A DNA stretch of 64,000 nucleotides from Macrolepiota albuminosa (GCA_027475525.1 JAMWFC010000025.1:62001-126000); one strand, 5' to 3'. Positions 9,516-21,473 are shown, counted from the first letter of the stretch. Made by a program: numbers and translations. The notes: generated from the letters alone by a model not told the origin.

Positions 9516-12012
9516 ATGTCCACTCCTTTTGATGCCTCTGCTCTTTGCAATTTCCTGGCTAAGGCCTCCTATTTATTTGATTGCGCTAAGTCTGTCGGTC
9601 CTGCCGATGCGCCACAAACTGTCCCTGGCATTATGCAACTCTATTGGCGCTGGCTCATGGTCTGCGGCTCTGACAGTTCCTGGGCATGGGGCGTCAAGGT
9701 TTGTGAATGGTGCATGGCTCTGTACCGCAAATATGAGGGTGCCAATTGGTTATGACCGTTCACGGACTTGTTCGTAAGTTTTTAGGTTTGATTTTGGATT
9801 TGTGGCGCTAAGGTTCAGCGCTCATACTAGGCTCCTTCTCTGTCCAAGGAGATCAACACCCTGCTGGCTAGTACCAAGGTTGGCAAAGTGAGTTCCCTCC
9901 TTTTCTTCCTCACATTTTCAATGTTAACCCTGAGTAGTCGGTTGCTATGTTGCCCACCATCGCCAGTCTTCCTAGTGCCCCATCAGCCTCTACTGTTCCT
10001 TCTGCTCCAGCCGCTCCTGCTGCTCCTGTCTCTGTTTTGCCTCCTCCCGTTCTTGGTAATCCTTTTCATGGCAATGCTTCTCCCGCTTGTACTGCACCCA
10101 TCGTCACTTCTTCCACTCATACTGCGCCTCCTCATTCAGCCATCAAACAGATTGCCGTTACTGCCAGTGAGCCCTGGCCCGGACCTACCCATACTATTTC
10201 TCGCCTTCCTCCCCGTAACTTTGCCGTTGTTATTAATTGCATGCCCCCTGCTCTCGCTAGCTCTCCTGTGTCCTTGTTTTCTTGCCTATAGTTCTTCTAC
10301 TAACTTTGCTTCTCAGGTCAATCTCCCTGCTTGTGTTGCCCCTTTATATGTCGTAAGTGTTTTCTTTTAAGATTGCTTGTTTCTAGCACCTGATCGAGCC
10401 CTCCTTAGGTGCCCAACCAAACTATGTTTACCGACGCGGAGCTTCATGATTTGCTGCGCCTTCATTGCAATACTACTGTCATTGATACCGGCCTCCTGGC
10501 TGGTGTCCAAGTACTCAGCGCTAAGAAGAAGGTTACAGTGGCGCCCGTGGAGCGCCGTGCCTTTAGGGCAAAGATTGGTGCAGTAAGTGCTTGTTTGTCC
10601 CTGAAAGGTTGATGATGTTGCTAAGTTTTTTCTCAGTGCGATAAATGCTGGTCTGAGAACAATCCTGAGGGTTGCTGGTTTCCTACCGCCTCTCTTCCCT
10701 GCTACTGCTGCAATGCGTTGAAACAGGGCTGTGCCTTCAATGGGATTCGTACTCGCAAACGTGGTAGGGATGCTATCATGCAACACAATTACAAGTGCGC
10801 AGTCCTAGTTTGTAATGCCCAGGCCTTCGTGCTGCAGCAACGCGATCTGGCTGCTACTTGTCAGCCCACTGTGATTAGCACTGCAAGTCTAGCGCTTCCC
10901 ATTACCCAAGATGGTACCACCGTGGCGGCCCCCTTTGCCTGTTCTCTCTGTTATCCTGTCTCTTCAAAATGTAAGCCCATTGTCGCCTCTCCTAGCAAGA
11001 GTCCTGGTAAGCGCCGAGAGCTAGCACCTGCTACTCCCATAGTCTTGTCTTCTACCGAGTCGTCTACTGATGAAGGCGAGGATACCAAGAGGGACGCTGA
11101 GGGCAAGGATGACAATGAGGCTGGGCCTGTAGTCGACACCGATGTGCTGTTGGCGGTACGTGCTCTTCTGCTTTGCCTTACTTCCCCTATCACCACTAAC
11201 CCTTATCAGAGTGGCCCCAGTGGTAATTGGTGCGTAGTCTTTGTGTTTTACTTTTTAGGTTGCGCTAACCTCTTTGTTGCCAGGTCCCCTACCCCTTCGC
11301 TTCCTGTCATCATGAATATCCCTCCTGCTGAAGATGTTGTGATGTCTGTCGCCGGCGCTACCCCTGCTCCTGAACCTGTTCCAGCTAGCGCCTCCCCCGT
11401 TGCCCTTCCTATTACTCCTTCTCTTACTCCCCCTCGTAGCCTTTCTTTCTTCCCCAGTACTTGCAAGTCCTCCACCGCACCTGAGTCCGAAGGGACCTTA
11501 GTGGCTCAGGGCGAGCGCCGTTGCCACTGGAGGTACTTGCCTTCTTATGGCATCCACCTTTCCTCTGCTAGGGCCATGTCACCAGGCGATGAGCACTATG
11601 AATGGACCCCCTGTGCTCCTGTAACTGTTCGAGTAAGTCTGCATTTCTTAGTCAGTTTGCCTTTTCTCTGACCTCTGCTAAGTTTGATCCATTCTGGACT
11701 CCTCCTGCCATGCGCATTTCCGGTGATGCCTACCCTTGGCTTGGGGATGAGTTCTCTTATCCCGTCACTCCCCTTCGTTCTGCCGCCAATCTCTGCCAAC
11801 AACTTTGTCAGGTCGAGGACGTGACCAACATCATTGGTAGTGAGCTTGCCCTCCTACGTCCTCGTGTTTCCACCTTAGCGCGCTGTGAGCTCTTCTTGCT
11901 TGAGCTCCATGATGACATCACTGATGCGCTCAAGTGGCAAGCGAGTAACGCCATTCAGGATGGGGACTTGCTTCCTTTGGGTGATCCTGCTCCCTCCGAG
12001 TCTGATGCGTAG
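9516..12012 (+). pseudogene. antisense gene 1 of copy B (decayed)
   Basis: Spliced gene on the strand opposite to gag-pol, between the missing integrase and the 3' LTR. Exons are inferred by comparison with copy A (30579-33243). The first starts MSTPFDASAL. Later exons carry the Pro-rich RLPPRNFAVV region, a cysteine cluster at about 10637-10732, an acidic Ser/Thr-Glu segment near 11050-11120, and a C-terminal helical exon ending DGDLLPLGDP before the TAG at 12010-12012. Many Arg codons have become Cys, Trp or stop through CpG transitions, including a TGA in the first exon at about 9752. It cannot encode the full protein now. The function of the intact gene is unknown; a DNA-binding regulator is possible. 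Confidence 0.65.
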
Positions 12013-12537
12013 TTGCCGGCCCATAGCGCTTCAAACTTTTGTGGACTTTGAAATTTTTGATACGTAGTTTGTAATAGCCCTACCAAAAATAAACACTTCC
12101 CCCCTTTGTTTCGAAAATTGTCTGTTTGTAAGTAATCAAAATACAAAGTAAGAAAAAGGAGAAATGCTCAGTAAATCATCATAGCGTAGAAAACCCCTAT
12201 TACCAGCGTGACCCAATAGCCAATATTGTGCCAGCCTAGGAAGAAATAGGTATCGTCTGTAGAAAAATAAGTCGATTCATGCTAGAAGTTTTAATGTATA
12301 AGAAATAGAGTGCCACTGATCACTTGTGGTTATTTGGTGATGGTGGCTATAAGCGCTAGATCTCGAAGGTTAACTTCCTCTTTGTGCGACCTAAAAGGAG
12401 TTCAAGCGCATCCTATTGGTTTGTGTCTGTGTCAGGGTTCAAGCCTCTTGAGAAGTGCCCTCCCATGCTGTCGCTAGTTGAAACACTGTCCGAGTCCTAT
12501 AAATTGCCCATGCCTCGACAGCATCTCATCAGTCTTC
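12013..12537 (+). other. spacer between antisense genes 1 and 2, copy B
   Basis: No coding signal. It begins with an AT-rich stretch containing AATAAA at about 12088, a possible polyadenylation signal for antisense gene 1. It ends with TATAAATT at 12498-12505, about 40 bp before the ATG of antisense gene 2. Colinear with 33244-33770 of copy A. Confidence 0.5.
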
Positions 12538-12540
12538 ATG

Positions 12541-13053
12541 ATGGAAAGCCCAACCAGCATCATGTGGACTCCCCGCTATGATCGTGCTCATGTCGTAATT
12601 TATCCCCCCACTTTCCTGGAACGCGCTACCTCGTTCTTCCACCACTACCCAGCGGTCAGTGTGCCCGGGCTGACCGACGGAGTCGTTGAGTTAGGTCGTT
12701 GCTGCCAGCTACTTTGTGCGGCTTGTGAGATTTGGAACGATGACCTGCCATTGACCCGTTTTGGTATGGAGAAGAATTGGAGTCAGATTTTTCAGGTGCG
12801 CTATTGCCTTTTTTGCCCTCCTTCTCTTCTGATAGTTGCCAAATAAAGCAAATCGCAACCAAGGAAATGAAGGAGCATCTTGAGTTGCTGCTGGAGAAGA
12901 GTCATTACCTGGTTTGTTGCCTTATTACCTTGTTTTCTTCCTTCTAACGTGTTGCCTCGCTAGGTGCCCTGCTCGTCTACTGGTGGCCGGCTTTTTCATG
13001 GTCCAGCTGAAGGCTGGCGGCCTCCCAGGCCTCTCCTTCTGCCCAGTCCTTGA
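12541..13053 (+). pseudogene. antisense gene 2 of copy B
   Basis: Counterpart of 33771-34282. The first exon encodes a helical domain (PPTFLERATSFFHHYP, then ELGRCCQLL) up to a donor near 12795. A second small exon reads KEHLELLLEKSHYL to about 12911, and the third starts after the acceptor at 12963 and encodes a Gly/Arg/Pro-rich tail ending at TGA 13051-13053. Introns follow the basidiomycete pattern. Copy B has lost several Arg codons relative to copy A. Unknown function; its N-terminal domain seems related to those of antisense genes 1 and 3. Confidence 0.5.
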
Positions 13054-13292
13054 TGCTCGTCCATCTCCCATGTTGTTTATATAAGTTGGCTCCTTCTTTT
13101 CCATGGCGCCACTGGGCTGACAGATTTTAGATACTTGATTTCTTTTGTTGTAGTTATATGAATTGCATCACTGTTGTCGCCCCCTCTCGTGATTGTTTTG
13201 TGCATGTAAGAATTCCCTAGTATCTGCAACCCTGCAAGTAGCTTGAGGTACTTTATGGGTTCTGGCGCTGTTAACCTGGTCAGTATCACATC

Positions 13293-13580
13293 ATGCCAGT
13301 AGTTCCCCTTCTCCTTGATGAGCCTGAACACCTTTACCGTCCCGCTATCCTAGACCAATTGGAGCAGTTCCTCGTGCTCATGCCTACTGGTGGTTTTCCA
13401 CATGAGAATGGCAACACAATGACCCTGGTACACAGGTACTGGATTCTTCTCGCTGCTTCCGAGGAATGGATAGTTGACATTGGCTTAGCCTTAGTCACCG
13501 TACGCCTCCCCTTAGCATGGGTCATGAGTAATACTCATGCATTGTGCAGGAGCCGGTTACGGGTACCGCTCTGAGTCTGG
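13293..13580 (+). pseudogene. antisense gene 3 of copy B, truncated
   Basis: Counterpart of 34600-35324. The N-terminal exon (ILDQLEQFLVLMPTGGFPHE, then LVHRYWILLAASEEW) is kept, followed by an intron starting GTACGC and the beginning of the next exon. At 13581 the gene is cut off by an LTR fragment in opposite orientation, so the proline-rich C-terminal part seen in copy A is absent. The stretch 13054-13292 before it is intergenic and shows nothing else. Confidence 0.5.
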
Positions 13581-14474
13581 CCGATCACTGCCAGAAGGAG
13601 CCAGCAGCAGGCGCTGCCATTTGACAAGGAACTTCAATCAGAAGTCTAAAAGGATCACCGATCACTGCCAGAAGGAGCCAGCAGCAGGCGCTGCCATTTG
13701 ACAAGGAACTTCAATCAGAAGTCTAAAAGGATCAATGACGGTGGCACTGGATATACTTAAATCCGACATCTGGACCTGTCAGGAACTGATACAATATGTA
13801 GCGCTGACATTAGCACTCACGGCGTCTGTCAAGGATTTTCTGATCATACCCCGGAACAGCCTGGCCAATTGGAGTTATAGTAAAAGTGAGCAGACTCGTA
13901 CAATTCTAAGTCAATATAGAGTTGCCGCTGGTTGCCGTGGGTCATAACGCTGTTGGTTGCCGTCAGCCATGTGCAAAAGGTCGCCGTTGACAGGTCACTG
14001 TTAGAGGAAACCATGAGGAGAGGTGCTAGGAGGTAGCGCCGCAGATAGACTTGTATCTCAGCAAACACGGTAGTGCATAGTATATAAAATAGCTACTTTA
14101 CATGTATATAACAACGAATTGTAACCCCTTGAGCACACAGTTACACTTAGCGTTCAAATTGCGCTAGCTTCCTTTGACTTCGTCACTAAGTCAGGCGCTA
14201 GCCTTGTCTATCTCATCTTCATCATTTACGGTGCCACCTACAGGCACAATACGCTGCGCTACTCGTCTTTTCTTCAATATCTTTGCCTAAACTATAACGC
14301 TTACCGTCTGCCAGGTAGCCCTCAAACCGCTATAATCTAGCGCATTGTTTCACCACCTCCACTCAAGCACACCGGGACCCTGTCAGGACTCCTCACAACT
14401 GCGCACGCCAAGCGCTGGAGATGGCATTGTACTGTGTATACGTCCAGCGCACCCAACCACAGTTGGCATCATCA
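13581..14474 (+). mobile_element. inverted, truncated LTR fragment of the same family
   Basis: Reverse-complement relative to the other LTRs. It runs from within the LTR, near the GATCACTGCCAGAAGG block, to the LTR tip, reading GGCATCATCA at 14465-14474. The first 77 bp are present twice (offset 13581/13658), a probable assembly duplication. About 270 bp of the LTR end facing antisense gene 3 are missing. Beyond 14474 the sequence continues directly into the RT of copy B. Either an LTR inserted here and was followed by deletion, or contigs were misjoined. Confidence 0.75.
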
Positions 14475-15449
14475 GCGGTACCCCTGAATGATGAATCGTG
14501 ACTTTGTTTAGCGGTTCCAAACTGTGAACTATATGTAGCTTCCCATTTTTTTTAGTACACAAAACCATTGTGACCGGTAGGCCAAATTGGAAGGTTCGTA
14601 AACTCCTGCTGCTATTTTGGAATGAATAATTTGGCAAACTTTGGCTTCAATGCCCGGTGGTATAGGGCAGTTGTGCTCAGTCCAAGATACGTGAGGTATC
14701 ATCGGTATAACCACTGGTGGAAAGAAGTCAGTTCTAAGTTTACCGCGTTCTGAATCATCCCAAGCAAATGCTTCATTTTGCTTCCACATAATGTCAGTCA
14801 ATACATCTAGTTCCGCCATCAATAGAAAGCCTGTATCATGGGCACTAAGGAATAGCGCCCATTGTTCTTCCGTAAATCGTCTGGTAGGCTTGAAGGGTGG
14901 CAGGTTCGGATTAAGCTTGGAAAGGGTCGCTAATGGGTCGCCAATGATCTTTCTCTTGATGCAAAATTCTTCGGATATGCTGCTTGCTACCAGTTTTGTT
15001 TTAAGCGCTACTGGCTTGTACTTTTTTTTTAACCTGAACCCCTTTGCACTTAGGGGTACTGTTGTTAGCAAACGTATTGTAAATGGAACTCTGGTTTCTA
15101 GCTTTTTAACCTGAACCCCTTTGCACTTAGGGGTACTGTTGTTAGCAAACGTATTGTAAATGGAACTCTGGTTTCTAGCAAAACCGGATATCAAAGGTTC
15201 TTTAGAATCAGGAGTAGAAACGAAATAAGTGTCTGTCAAAAGATTTTCAGTAATATCAGATGCCGTGAGGTATAAGTAGGATAAAGCTTTGCTAGTAAGC
15301 GATGTAGAAGTGTTCAAGATTTCAGGGGCTAAAGGGGTATGTGATATAAAGGTTACTTGCCCAGTCTGATGATTATAGTCCAAGATAAGTGCTTCATCTC
15401 CATAATCCTCATCACTCATCTCCTCAATGGCACCAGAAAACACTCGCAA
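14475..15449 (-). pseudogene. RT N-terminal region of copy B pol
   Basis: Minus-strand pol fragment homologous to 38576-39538 of copy A. It contains the variable linker (SSIYNTFANNST), then the RT entry segment PIPPGIEAKVCQIIHSKIAA, AYRSQWFCVLKK and EPLNKVTIHHSGVP. It is cut at 14475 right after that motif, so palm catalytic Asp residues, thumb, RNase H and integrase are gone. A 77-bp duplication (15031/15108) falls in the linker. The stretch was part of a polyprotein, so no own start codon is expected. Confidence 0.8.
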
Positions 15450-16081
15450 GGTTTGTCGCTAACATAAGGTTGCTTTCTTGGTCCAGGCTTCTGGAACCTT
15501 CCTCAAGGAAATGTCGGTACCATTCTCCTGACTCCAGAATTAGGGTCGCTAATAGTTAGCGTTGTTTTGTCTTTGGACATTGTTTTGACTACTGATCGTG
15601 CTAGCACATTGAAGGGCCTCCCCAATAATAAATCGTATGCTGGCGATCTAAGTATGTGAATTTGCAGATAGAACATAAGATTGCCAATAGCACATGGCAC
15701 GTTCTGAGCTATCCCCAAGGATCAATCAATTGTGCCGTTAGCGCTCTGCATGTTAAGAATGATTGTTGGGTCATAAATGATGCCCAGCTCATTAGCAACA
15801 TCGGCAGCCATTGAAATAATCTGTGATCTGCTGTCCACAATAGACTCTATTTCGCTTTTCCCATCAACTGTCAGCATAATTGAGTGAATTGTGTGAGAGT
15901 CTTGGGCTACAGTTAAGATGGCGGGATCGTCACTAGATCTTAGCGATTTGAGGTAGGTTTTGACTGGGTCAACGGACATGGCTTCTTTAGGTGATGCTAC
16001 CTCTTCCTTGGTTTCCGGGGCTACTGTCTCAGTTATGTATGCGAAACTAAGCAGCACATTGTTGTATTTGTCCACCGTCAC
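15450..16081 (-). pseudogene. aspartic protease of copy B with mutated active site
   Basis: Homologue of the copy A protease at 39545-40085. The catalytic triplet reads DSR (IVDSRSQI) where copy A has DSG, through a CpG-type change, which should abolish activity. The partner motif LLLGRPF is present. A stop near 15503 replaces an Arg codon (CGA to TGA), and the frame is also interrupted at about 15722. In an intact element this enzyme would mature the Gag-Pol polyprotein. Confidence 0.75.
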
Positions 16082-18163
16082 TACATTGTTAGCTACATTT
16101 CATCGAGGGGTAACTGCGGTACGCATCTGGTTCCTGATGTCTGATGCCACGCTGCATAACTCTCCTACTGATAGTGTAACCTGACTTTGCATGATGCGAT
16201 CAAAAACTACCTTAGACTTTTCCAGATTGTATATAGGCGCTGTGGGTCAATATCCCCCCGTAGGTTTATCTGGTGCTCCGAAGTTGCAATTAAGGGGCGG
16301 GGTGTAGTTGCCCCCGAGACCAGCGTAAGGATGTAGCGGTGGCTCTAGAATGGCCAGCACCTTGGTTGCTTTGGGTACTTCGTTGTTAGCGCTAGAGGTT
16401 GAGGCTGGTGCTGGGGCAGGGCCTGTCGTTGTGCCCGATGGTCTATAATCCTTTAAAGGCTGCTTGCCCTTTTTGATTTCTACCCCATCAAAGACCTGAT
16501 TCTTTAGCAACTTCAGTTCCTTCTCTAGCATCTCAATTCTCTCCTCGCGGGACAGCATAGGTCAGTCACTGATAGCGTTTATCTGGAGTACTTCGTGAAT
16601 TAGTGCTTGTTGAGAAGTTGCCTTGGCTTCTGTTGTCGCTGTGCTATTCAGGTTGCCTGTCGCTAAGTTTCTGGGGTTCCAGCAGTGCCACTCGTCAATG
16701 CGTCCCTGGAACGTCTTATGTTCAGGATAAAGAGGAATGCTAGTGCCCATAGGTAAGACTAGTTTCCTGTCCATTCCATGGCACACCTTCCCTTGTCGCA
16801 GATACTGTTCAAGGATAGCACACCTACCCCTGGTCATGGTATGTCCTGCCTCACCACAAAAATGGCAAAGTCCTGTCTGTACGTTGTTTCTAGGTGCCAA
16901 AAGACTAGTCAAGATCAAGGTTTCCAGTTTATTCATGACATTAGCGACTGCATTGTTAACGGCATTTTCCAAATCCTCCTTCTTGACATACCCGTTACAG
17001 TCATTGGCGGTGCTAGGCGCTGGCGACTCTAGCTTGGGTGCCATTCCTCCATGGTCTGTGCCAGGTCGCTGTAATGGTATACCCATGTGCTAGGCGCTGG
17101 CGACTCTAGCTTGGGTGCCATTCCTCCATGGTCTGTGCCAGGTCGCTGTAATGGTATACCCATATCTGTGCCCTTTAATATCCACTTTCCTGCCTCAAAG
17201 ACCTTTTCTATGTCGTAGGGTTCCTCGGGGTGATGGTCATGCATAATGATCTCCAAGCGTTGCGCAATCTTAGTCCATAACAAAGTCGGAAATCCTTGTT
17301 GAAACAAACAGCGCTCCTCGTTCCCATATAACTTCCCATTTTGGACCAGCCATCTTGCTATCTGCTGGAAATCACGATAATAAGTTGATAACGCTCCTAG
17401 AGTATAGATCCCGGCCGCAAAGGTGTCCTGTACTAGCTTCTGGATTTCCATTACCGTATAATGCGTAGCTTCTTCAGCGCCAGGATATAAATGAATAAGG
17501 TGTCCTGTACTAGCTTCTGGATTTCCATTACCGTATAATGCGTAGCTTCTTCAGCGCCAGGATATAAATGAATGATAGCCTTTTTCCATTCATCATAGGT
17601 AAAAGGCCTTGGTGCTGCATCACTAGTGAGTCCTTGGAACTCCTTCAACCCTGTCCATGATTCGGCTGTATCGTATGAGACATATCTGGCGGCATATTCC
17701 TTCATCTGTGTATCATTGGGGTTATCCGGCAATCACATAGCAAATACTCCAACTCTTTGAAATACTGCATTAGTTCACGGGGCTTCGTTTTGTCCCATTT
17801 TGGCAATGAGAAGTGGTTTCTGGGTGGCATGCGCTGATTGTTCAGCTGATCCATACTGATAGGTGTGTTTGTCGAGGTAGGAAGGGTGGTGGTGCTCATG
17901 TTACTTAGCGTTGATGTCGTCGGTACCAGCTCAGTTGGCTCTGAGTCGCTAGGTTCTGGCGATAATAACCTAGATAACTCTCCCAGAGAAGTAAGCGGCG
18001 TATGGTTTTCGCCTGCTAAGTACTTAAACAGTTGGGAAAAAGGAAAAAAGCTCTCAGCTAGGCTATCTGAGGCGGCCTCAAGCTCCTGATCCAAAGTCTG
18101 TCTCGGTAGCATGCCTGGTAAGTGTGGTGAGTCGGTGGTACTTGGTTCAAATGTGCTCTCCAA
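16082..18163 (-). pseudogene. Gag of copy B
   Basis: Minus-strand Gag starting MESTFEPSTTDSPHLPG at 18163, followed by a Ser/Thr-rich N-terminus, a capsid-like helical domain (VMEIQKLVQDTF, YYRDFQQIARWL, EKVFEAGKWILK) and a zinc knuckle CHFCGEAGHTMTRGRC (CX2CX4HX6C, two residues longer than usual before the last Cys). Two 77-bp duplications (17011/17088 and 17421/17498) split it into fragments. Further in-frame stops, such as at about 16560 and 17700, appear genuine. It would form virus-like particles if intact. Confidence 0.8.
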
Positions 18164-18220
18164 CAGAAGGCAGCGCTGTCGCTGGGCTCGAGTATCTAGC
18201 GGAATTCTGTCTCAGAAGAA

Positions 18221-18239
18221 CCCCTCGCGGTGGGCTCCA
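18221..18239 (-). other. primer-binding site, copy B
   Basis: The minus strand reads TGGAGCCCACCGCGAGGGG, three bases inside the 5' LTR. It is the complement of a tRNA 3' end including CCA. The same 19 bases occur at 42314-42332. The tRNA species was not identified. Confidence 0.75.
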
Positions 18240-18242
18240 AAA

Positions 18243-19926
18243 TGATGACACCAACTGTGGTTGGGTGCACTGGACGTATACGCAGTACAATGCCGTCTCC
18301 AGCACTTGGCATGCGTAGTTGTGAGAAGTCCTGACAGGGTCCCAGTGTGCTCTGTCAGGTTCTGCTGAGTCGGGGGCCTTCCGGGAAAGCAACGCCCTTA
18401 CTATGCGGACTTGACCTACGAATACTCGGGTGTCTGGAGCTCCGGGGCTAGGACTCCGGGGTTCAAGACGAGGACAGGGATAATCCCGGGAGAGGGGACT
18501 AGAGTCCGGGAGTTTTGGGTTGGGGGTGGCTGAGAGTTAGAGGGGGTCGAGTCGTGAACCGGAGGTTCTAAGACGAGACCAAGTTAGTAAATCAAGAGTC
18601 GCGAAGTGCGTACCAAAACTTAGAGCACGCGAATACTTAGGCGTGCCAGTCGAAGCGTACCAATCAAGGCGTACCAGTCAAGCAAGGGCACGCAATATCC
18701 AAGTAAGCAAAGTATGTAATATCAAGACTAGCGAATACAACAGGGAACTATGCTATAAGTACTACGGGACCGGGTCTCGGGGTTCCGGGATGTTTGGGAT
18801 GGGTTCCGGGGGTCATTGAGTAGCGGCAGAGGCTGCATACCGGGATCGCGCGTGTGGGGCGCGCGATCAATTGGCGCGGATGGAGCCGTGATGCGTGATG
18901 CGCGATGGCCGGGAACGAGTCGCGTGATCCGATCGTTGATCGGGGCTGGTGGCGGCTGATGGCGGTCCTTGATGCGCGTGATGGCGGTGTCGGCGGTCAT
19001 GATGGCGGGGCGTGTCCTGTGGGGTCGGAGGGAGGGTCCCGGATGGTGTTCCGGGGGTGTCCCGGGGTGGGCCTGGAGGGAAGGGGTCGTGACATGCTCG
19101 AGCAGAGGTGATAAAATGATGCGCTAAATTATAGCGCTGTGGAGGCTACCTGGTAGATGGTAAGCGTCATAGTTTAAACAAAGATATTGAAGAAAAGACG
19201 AGTAGCGCAATGTATTGTGCCTGAAGGTGGCACCGTAAATGACGAAGACAAGATATACGAGACTAGCGCCTGACTTAGTGACAAAGTTGAAGGAAGCTAG
19301 TGCAATTTGAATGCTAAGTGTAACTGTGTGTTCAAGGGGTTACAATTCGTTGTTAGTCAACGGCGACCTTTTGCACATGGATGATGGCAACCAATGGCGA
19401 CCAGCAGCAACTCTATATTGGCTTAGAATTGCATGAGTCTGCTCACTTTTATTATAACTCCGATTGGCCAGGCTGTTCCAGGGTATGGTCAGAAAATCCT
19501 CGACAGACGCCATGAGTGCTAATGTCAGCACTACTCATTGTATCAGTTCCTGACAGATCCAGATGTTGGATTTAAGTATATCCAGTGCCACCGTCATTGA
19601 TCCTTTTAGACTTCTGATTGAAGTGCCTCATCAAATGGCAGCGCCTGCTGCTGGCTCCTTCTGGAAGTGATTGGGGTTTAGTTAGAGTCCTCTCCTGCCA
19701 TTATGTTAGCGCTATCCGTTATGAGCCTCCTTTGTCCTTGGGATAGGTGAATGGAGTGCTGAAGGCTTGATAGCTAGGGGTTAGGATAAGTGTCTAAATC
19801 CTGTAATAGGTTGCCAGAGCTAGAGCTGCTCTATATTCCCAACTGGTCGCTAGAGTCCTGAGTACGTCAAGTGTTGGTTGGCCTATAATGTCCCTGGATG
19901 CGCTCAGTCAGAGTAGAAGCCTATCA
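18243..19926 (-). mobile_element. 5' LTR of copy B, interrupted and internally deleted
   Basis: LTR in two parts, 18243-18352 and 19095-19926, separated by a nested solo LTR. Compared with copy A it has lost about 130 bp around 19354 (GTTGTTA joined to GTCAACGG), which removes the minus-strand TATATAAA seen in the other LTRs. The right flank is CCGG (19927-19930), the same 4 bp that flank the LTR at 21240-21473. Confidence 0.85.
18353..19094. mobile_element. solo LTR of a different family with perfect 5-bp TSD
   Basis: 742 bp starting TGTCAGGTTC and ending GTCGTGACA, with a 5-bp terminal inverted repeat (TGTCA/TGACA). It is flanked on both sides by TGCTC (18348-18352 and 19095-19099). It is GC-rich with many intact CpG sites (for example 18840-19010) while the surrounding copy B LTR is CpG-depleted, so the insertion is younger. 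No coding content. Its internal region was presumably lost by LTR-LTR recombination. Confidence 0.88.
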
Positions 19927-21239
19927 CCGGTACAGGTGATACATTGTCCACTCCAACTGGGCAAACTATGTTAGTCAGATTACACTATATGTAGTATGAC
20001 CCACCTGAAAATGTTGTTTCTTGTATATCTTCAGGCACAGTTGCACCCTTTCAGATAAACCTCAGGCTGCAGGGGTCACAAAATCAACTACACGTATTCT
20101 TCCCAACATAAAGGCTGATTCAGACGATAACTTGGTGTCTGACAATTCCCTGGATAACAGAAATAGCATCATATCTCTTGCAGAAAGCGACGGTTTGCCG
20201 GAAGGGTCAGTATTTTATTTTCAATTTTATTGTAAATACTGCTCATGTGTTGTGTCTTTTATTTTTATTCTTATTTGTAGTATCGGTACATCTTGCATTC
20301 GTAAACTGCCTGCCCATTCATTGGACGACAAATTCTATGCCACTAGTGAATCTATTGTCAATAAAGACGCATCCGACAACAAAGTCAACAGGAGTAGCTT
20401 TGAGTCATTGAAATTACCTGATGATGAAGCTGATACGGCAGACTTATTTTTCTCAGACAGTGTGCTGATTGCATGTGTCAATTCTGATAATGAATCCTTG
20501 GTGTTTGCTGCCTCCGCCAACGAACAAGAGTGTGCTGATGATAACAAAGATTGTCATGTTATGGAAGATGCCAGTACTTATGTACATAGCATCACTACTA
20601 AACACGATGATCCTGTCAATGTTGGTGCTGGTGAACACTATGATATTGAAGAGTAGCATCTTATTATTTGTTTGATTGATTTCTGTATTCTGATTTTTTT
20701 TTTTGTTTAGATTTGATGGTGCTACTGATCCAACTGTTATGGTTACTAATCCTCTAGTTATGCAGCCAGATGTACAGGATCCTATGTTCTCCTCTACATA
20801 TAATATGCTTCCTTATCTTCCGTATGTCTGTTTATAGTATCTGTGTCGCAATATGTACCAGTCTGTTTCTATTTATTGACATATTTTTCACACAGTTGTG
20901 TGTTCAATATCATACCATATGGATATGATAAACAAATCAGTGATGGATCAGTGCGATTTGCACGTATATTGGCCATGACATCAAAGATGACCAAAGAAAA
21001 CACAGAGTAAGTGCTTATGTTGTCTTGTTCATGTGCATCATCATTACACATGTATATAGGTCTTTGATTCGAGGCCTATTGTGCATGGCTTATATGTGCA
21101 TTCAGCTCACATACATCCTGATAATCTTACTGCCAAATCTCATCGCCTTGCTTTAAACCATGGAGGTAATGCCTTTTGCATCAACATCATGTTCAGTGTT
21201 GTATCTGCTTCTCATCTCTTCGATTCCGGTGATAGGCTT

Positions 21240-21473
21240 CTACTCGGACTGAGCGCATCAAGGGACATTATAGGCCGACCAACACTTGACACGCTAAAGG
21301 CNNNNNNNNNNNNNNNNNNNNNNNNNNNNNNNNNNNNNNNNNNNNNNNNNNNNNNNNNNNNNNNNNNNNNNNNNNNNNNNNNNNNNNNNNNNNNNNNNNN
21401 NGTACGCCAGGCGCTGGAGACGGCGTTGTACTGCGTATACGTCCAGCGCACCCAACCACAGTTGGCGTCATCA
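21240..21473 (+). mobile_element. LTR ends of the copy A/B family around an assembly gap
   Basis: It starts TGATAGGCTTCTACTCGG at 21240 and ends GGCGTCATCA at 21473, the two tips of the family LTR, in the orientation opposite to copies A and B. Target duplication CCGG at 21236-21239 and 21474-21477. Only about 134 bp of LTR are present; 100 N replace the rest. The gap could hide the remaining 0.9 kb of a solo LTR or a whole 13-kb element. Confidence 0.85.
21302..21401. other. assembly gap, 100 N
   Basis: Exactly 100 N, the conventional placeholder for a gap of unknown length. It lies inside the LTR described at 21240-21473. Confidence 0.98.

Noticed and set aside
9370..13580. Classical RIP (CpA-targeted) as the cause of decay in copy B
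   Set aside because: The changes I compared are mostly at CpG, which fits methylation-deamination. RIP in the Neurospora sense targets CpA and is not established for this group. A full count was not possible.
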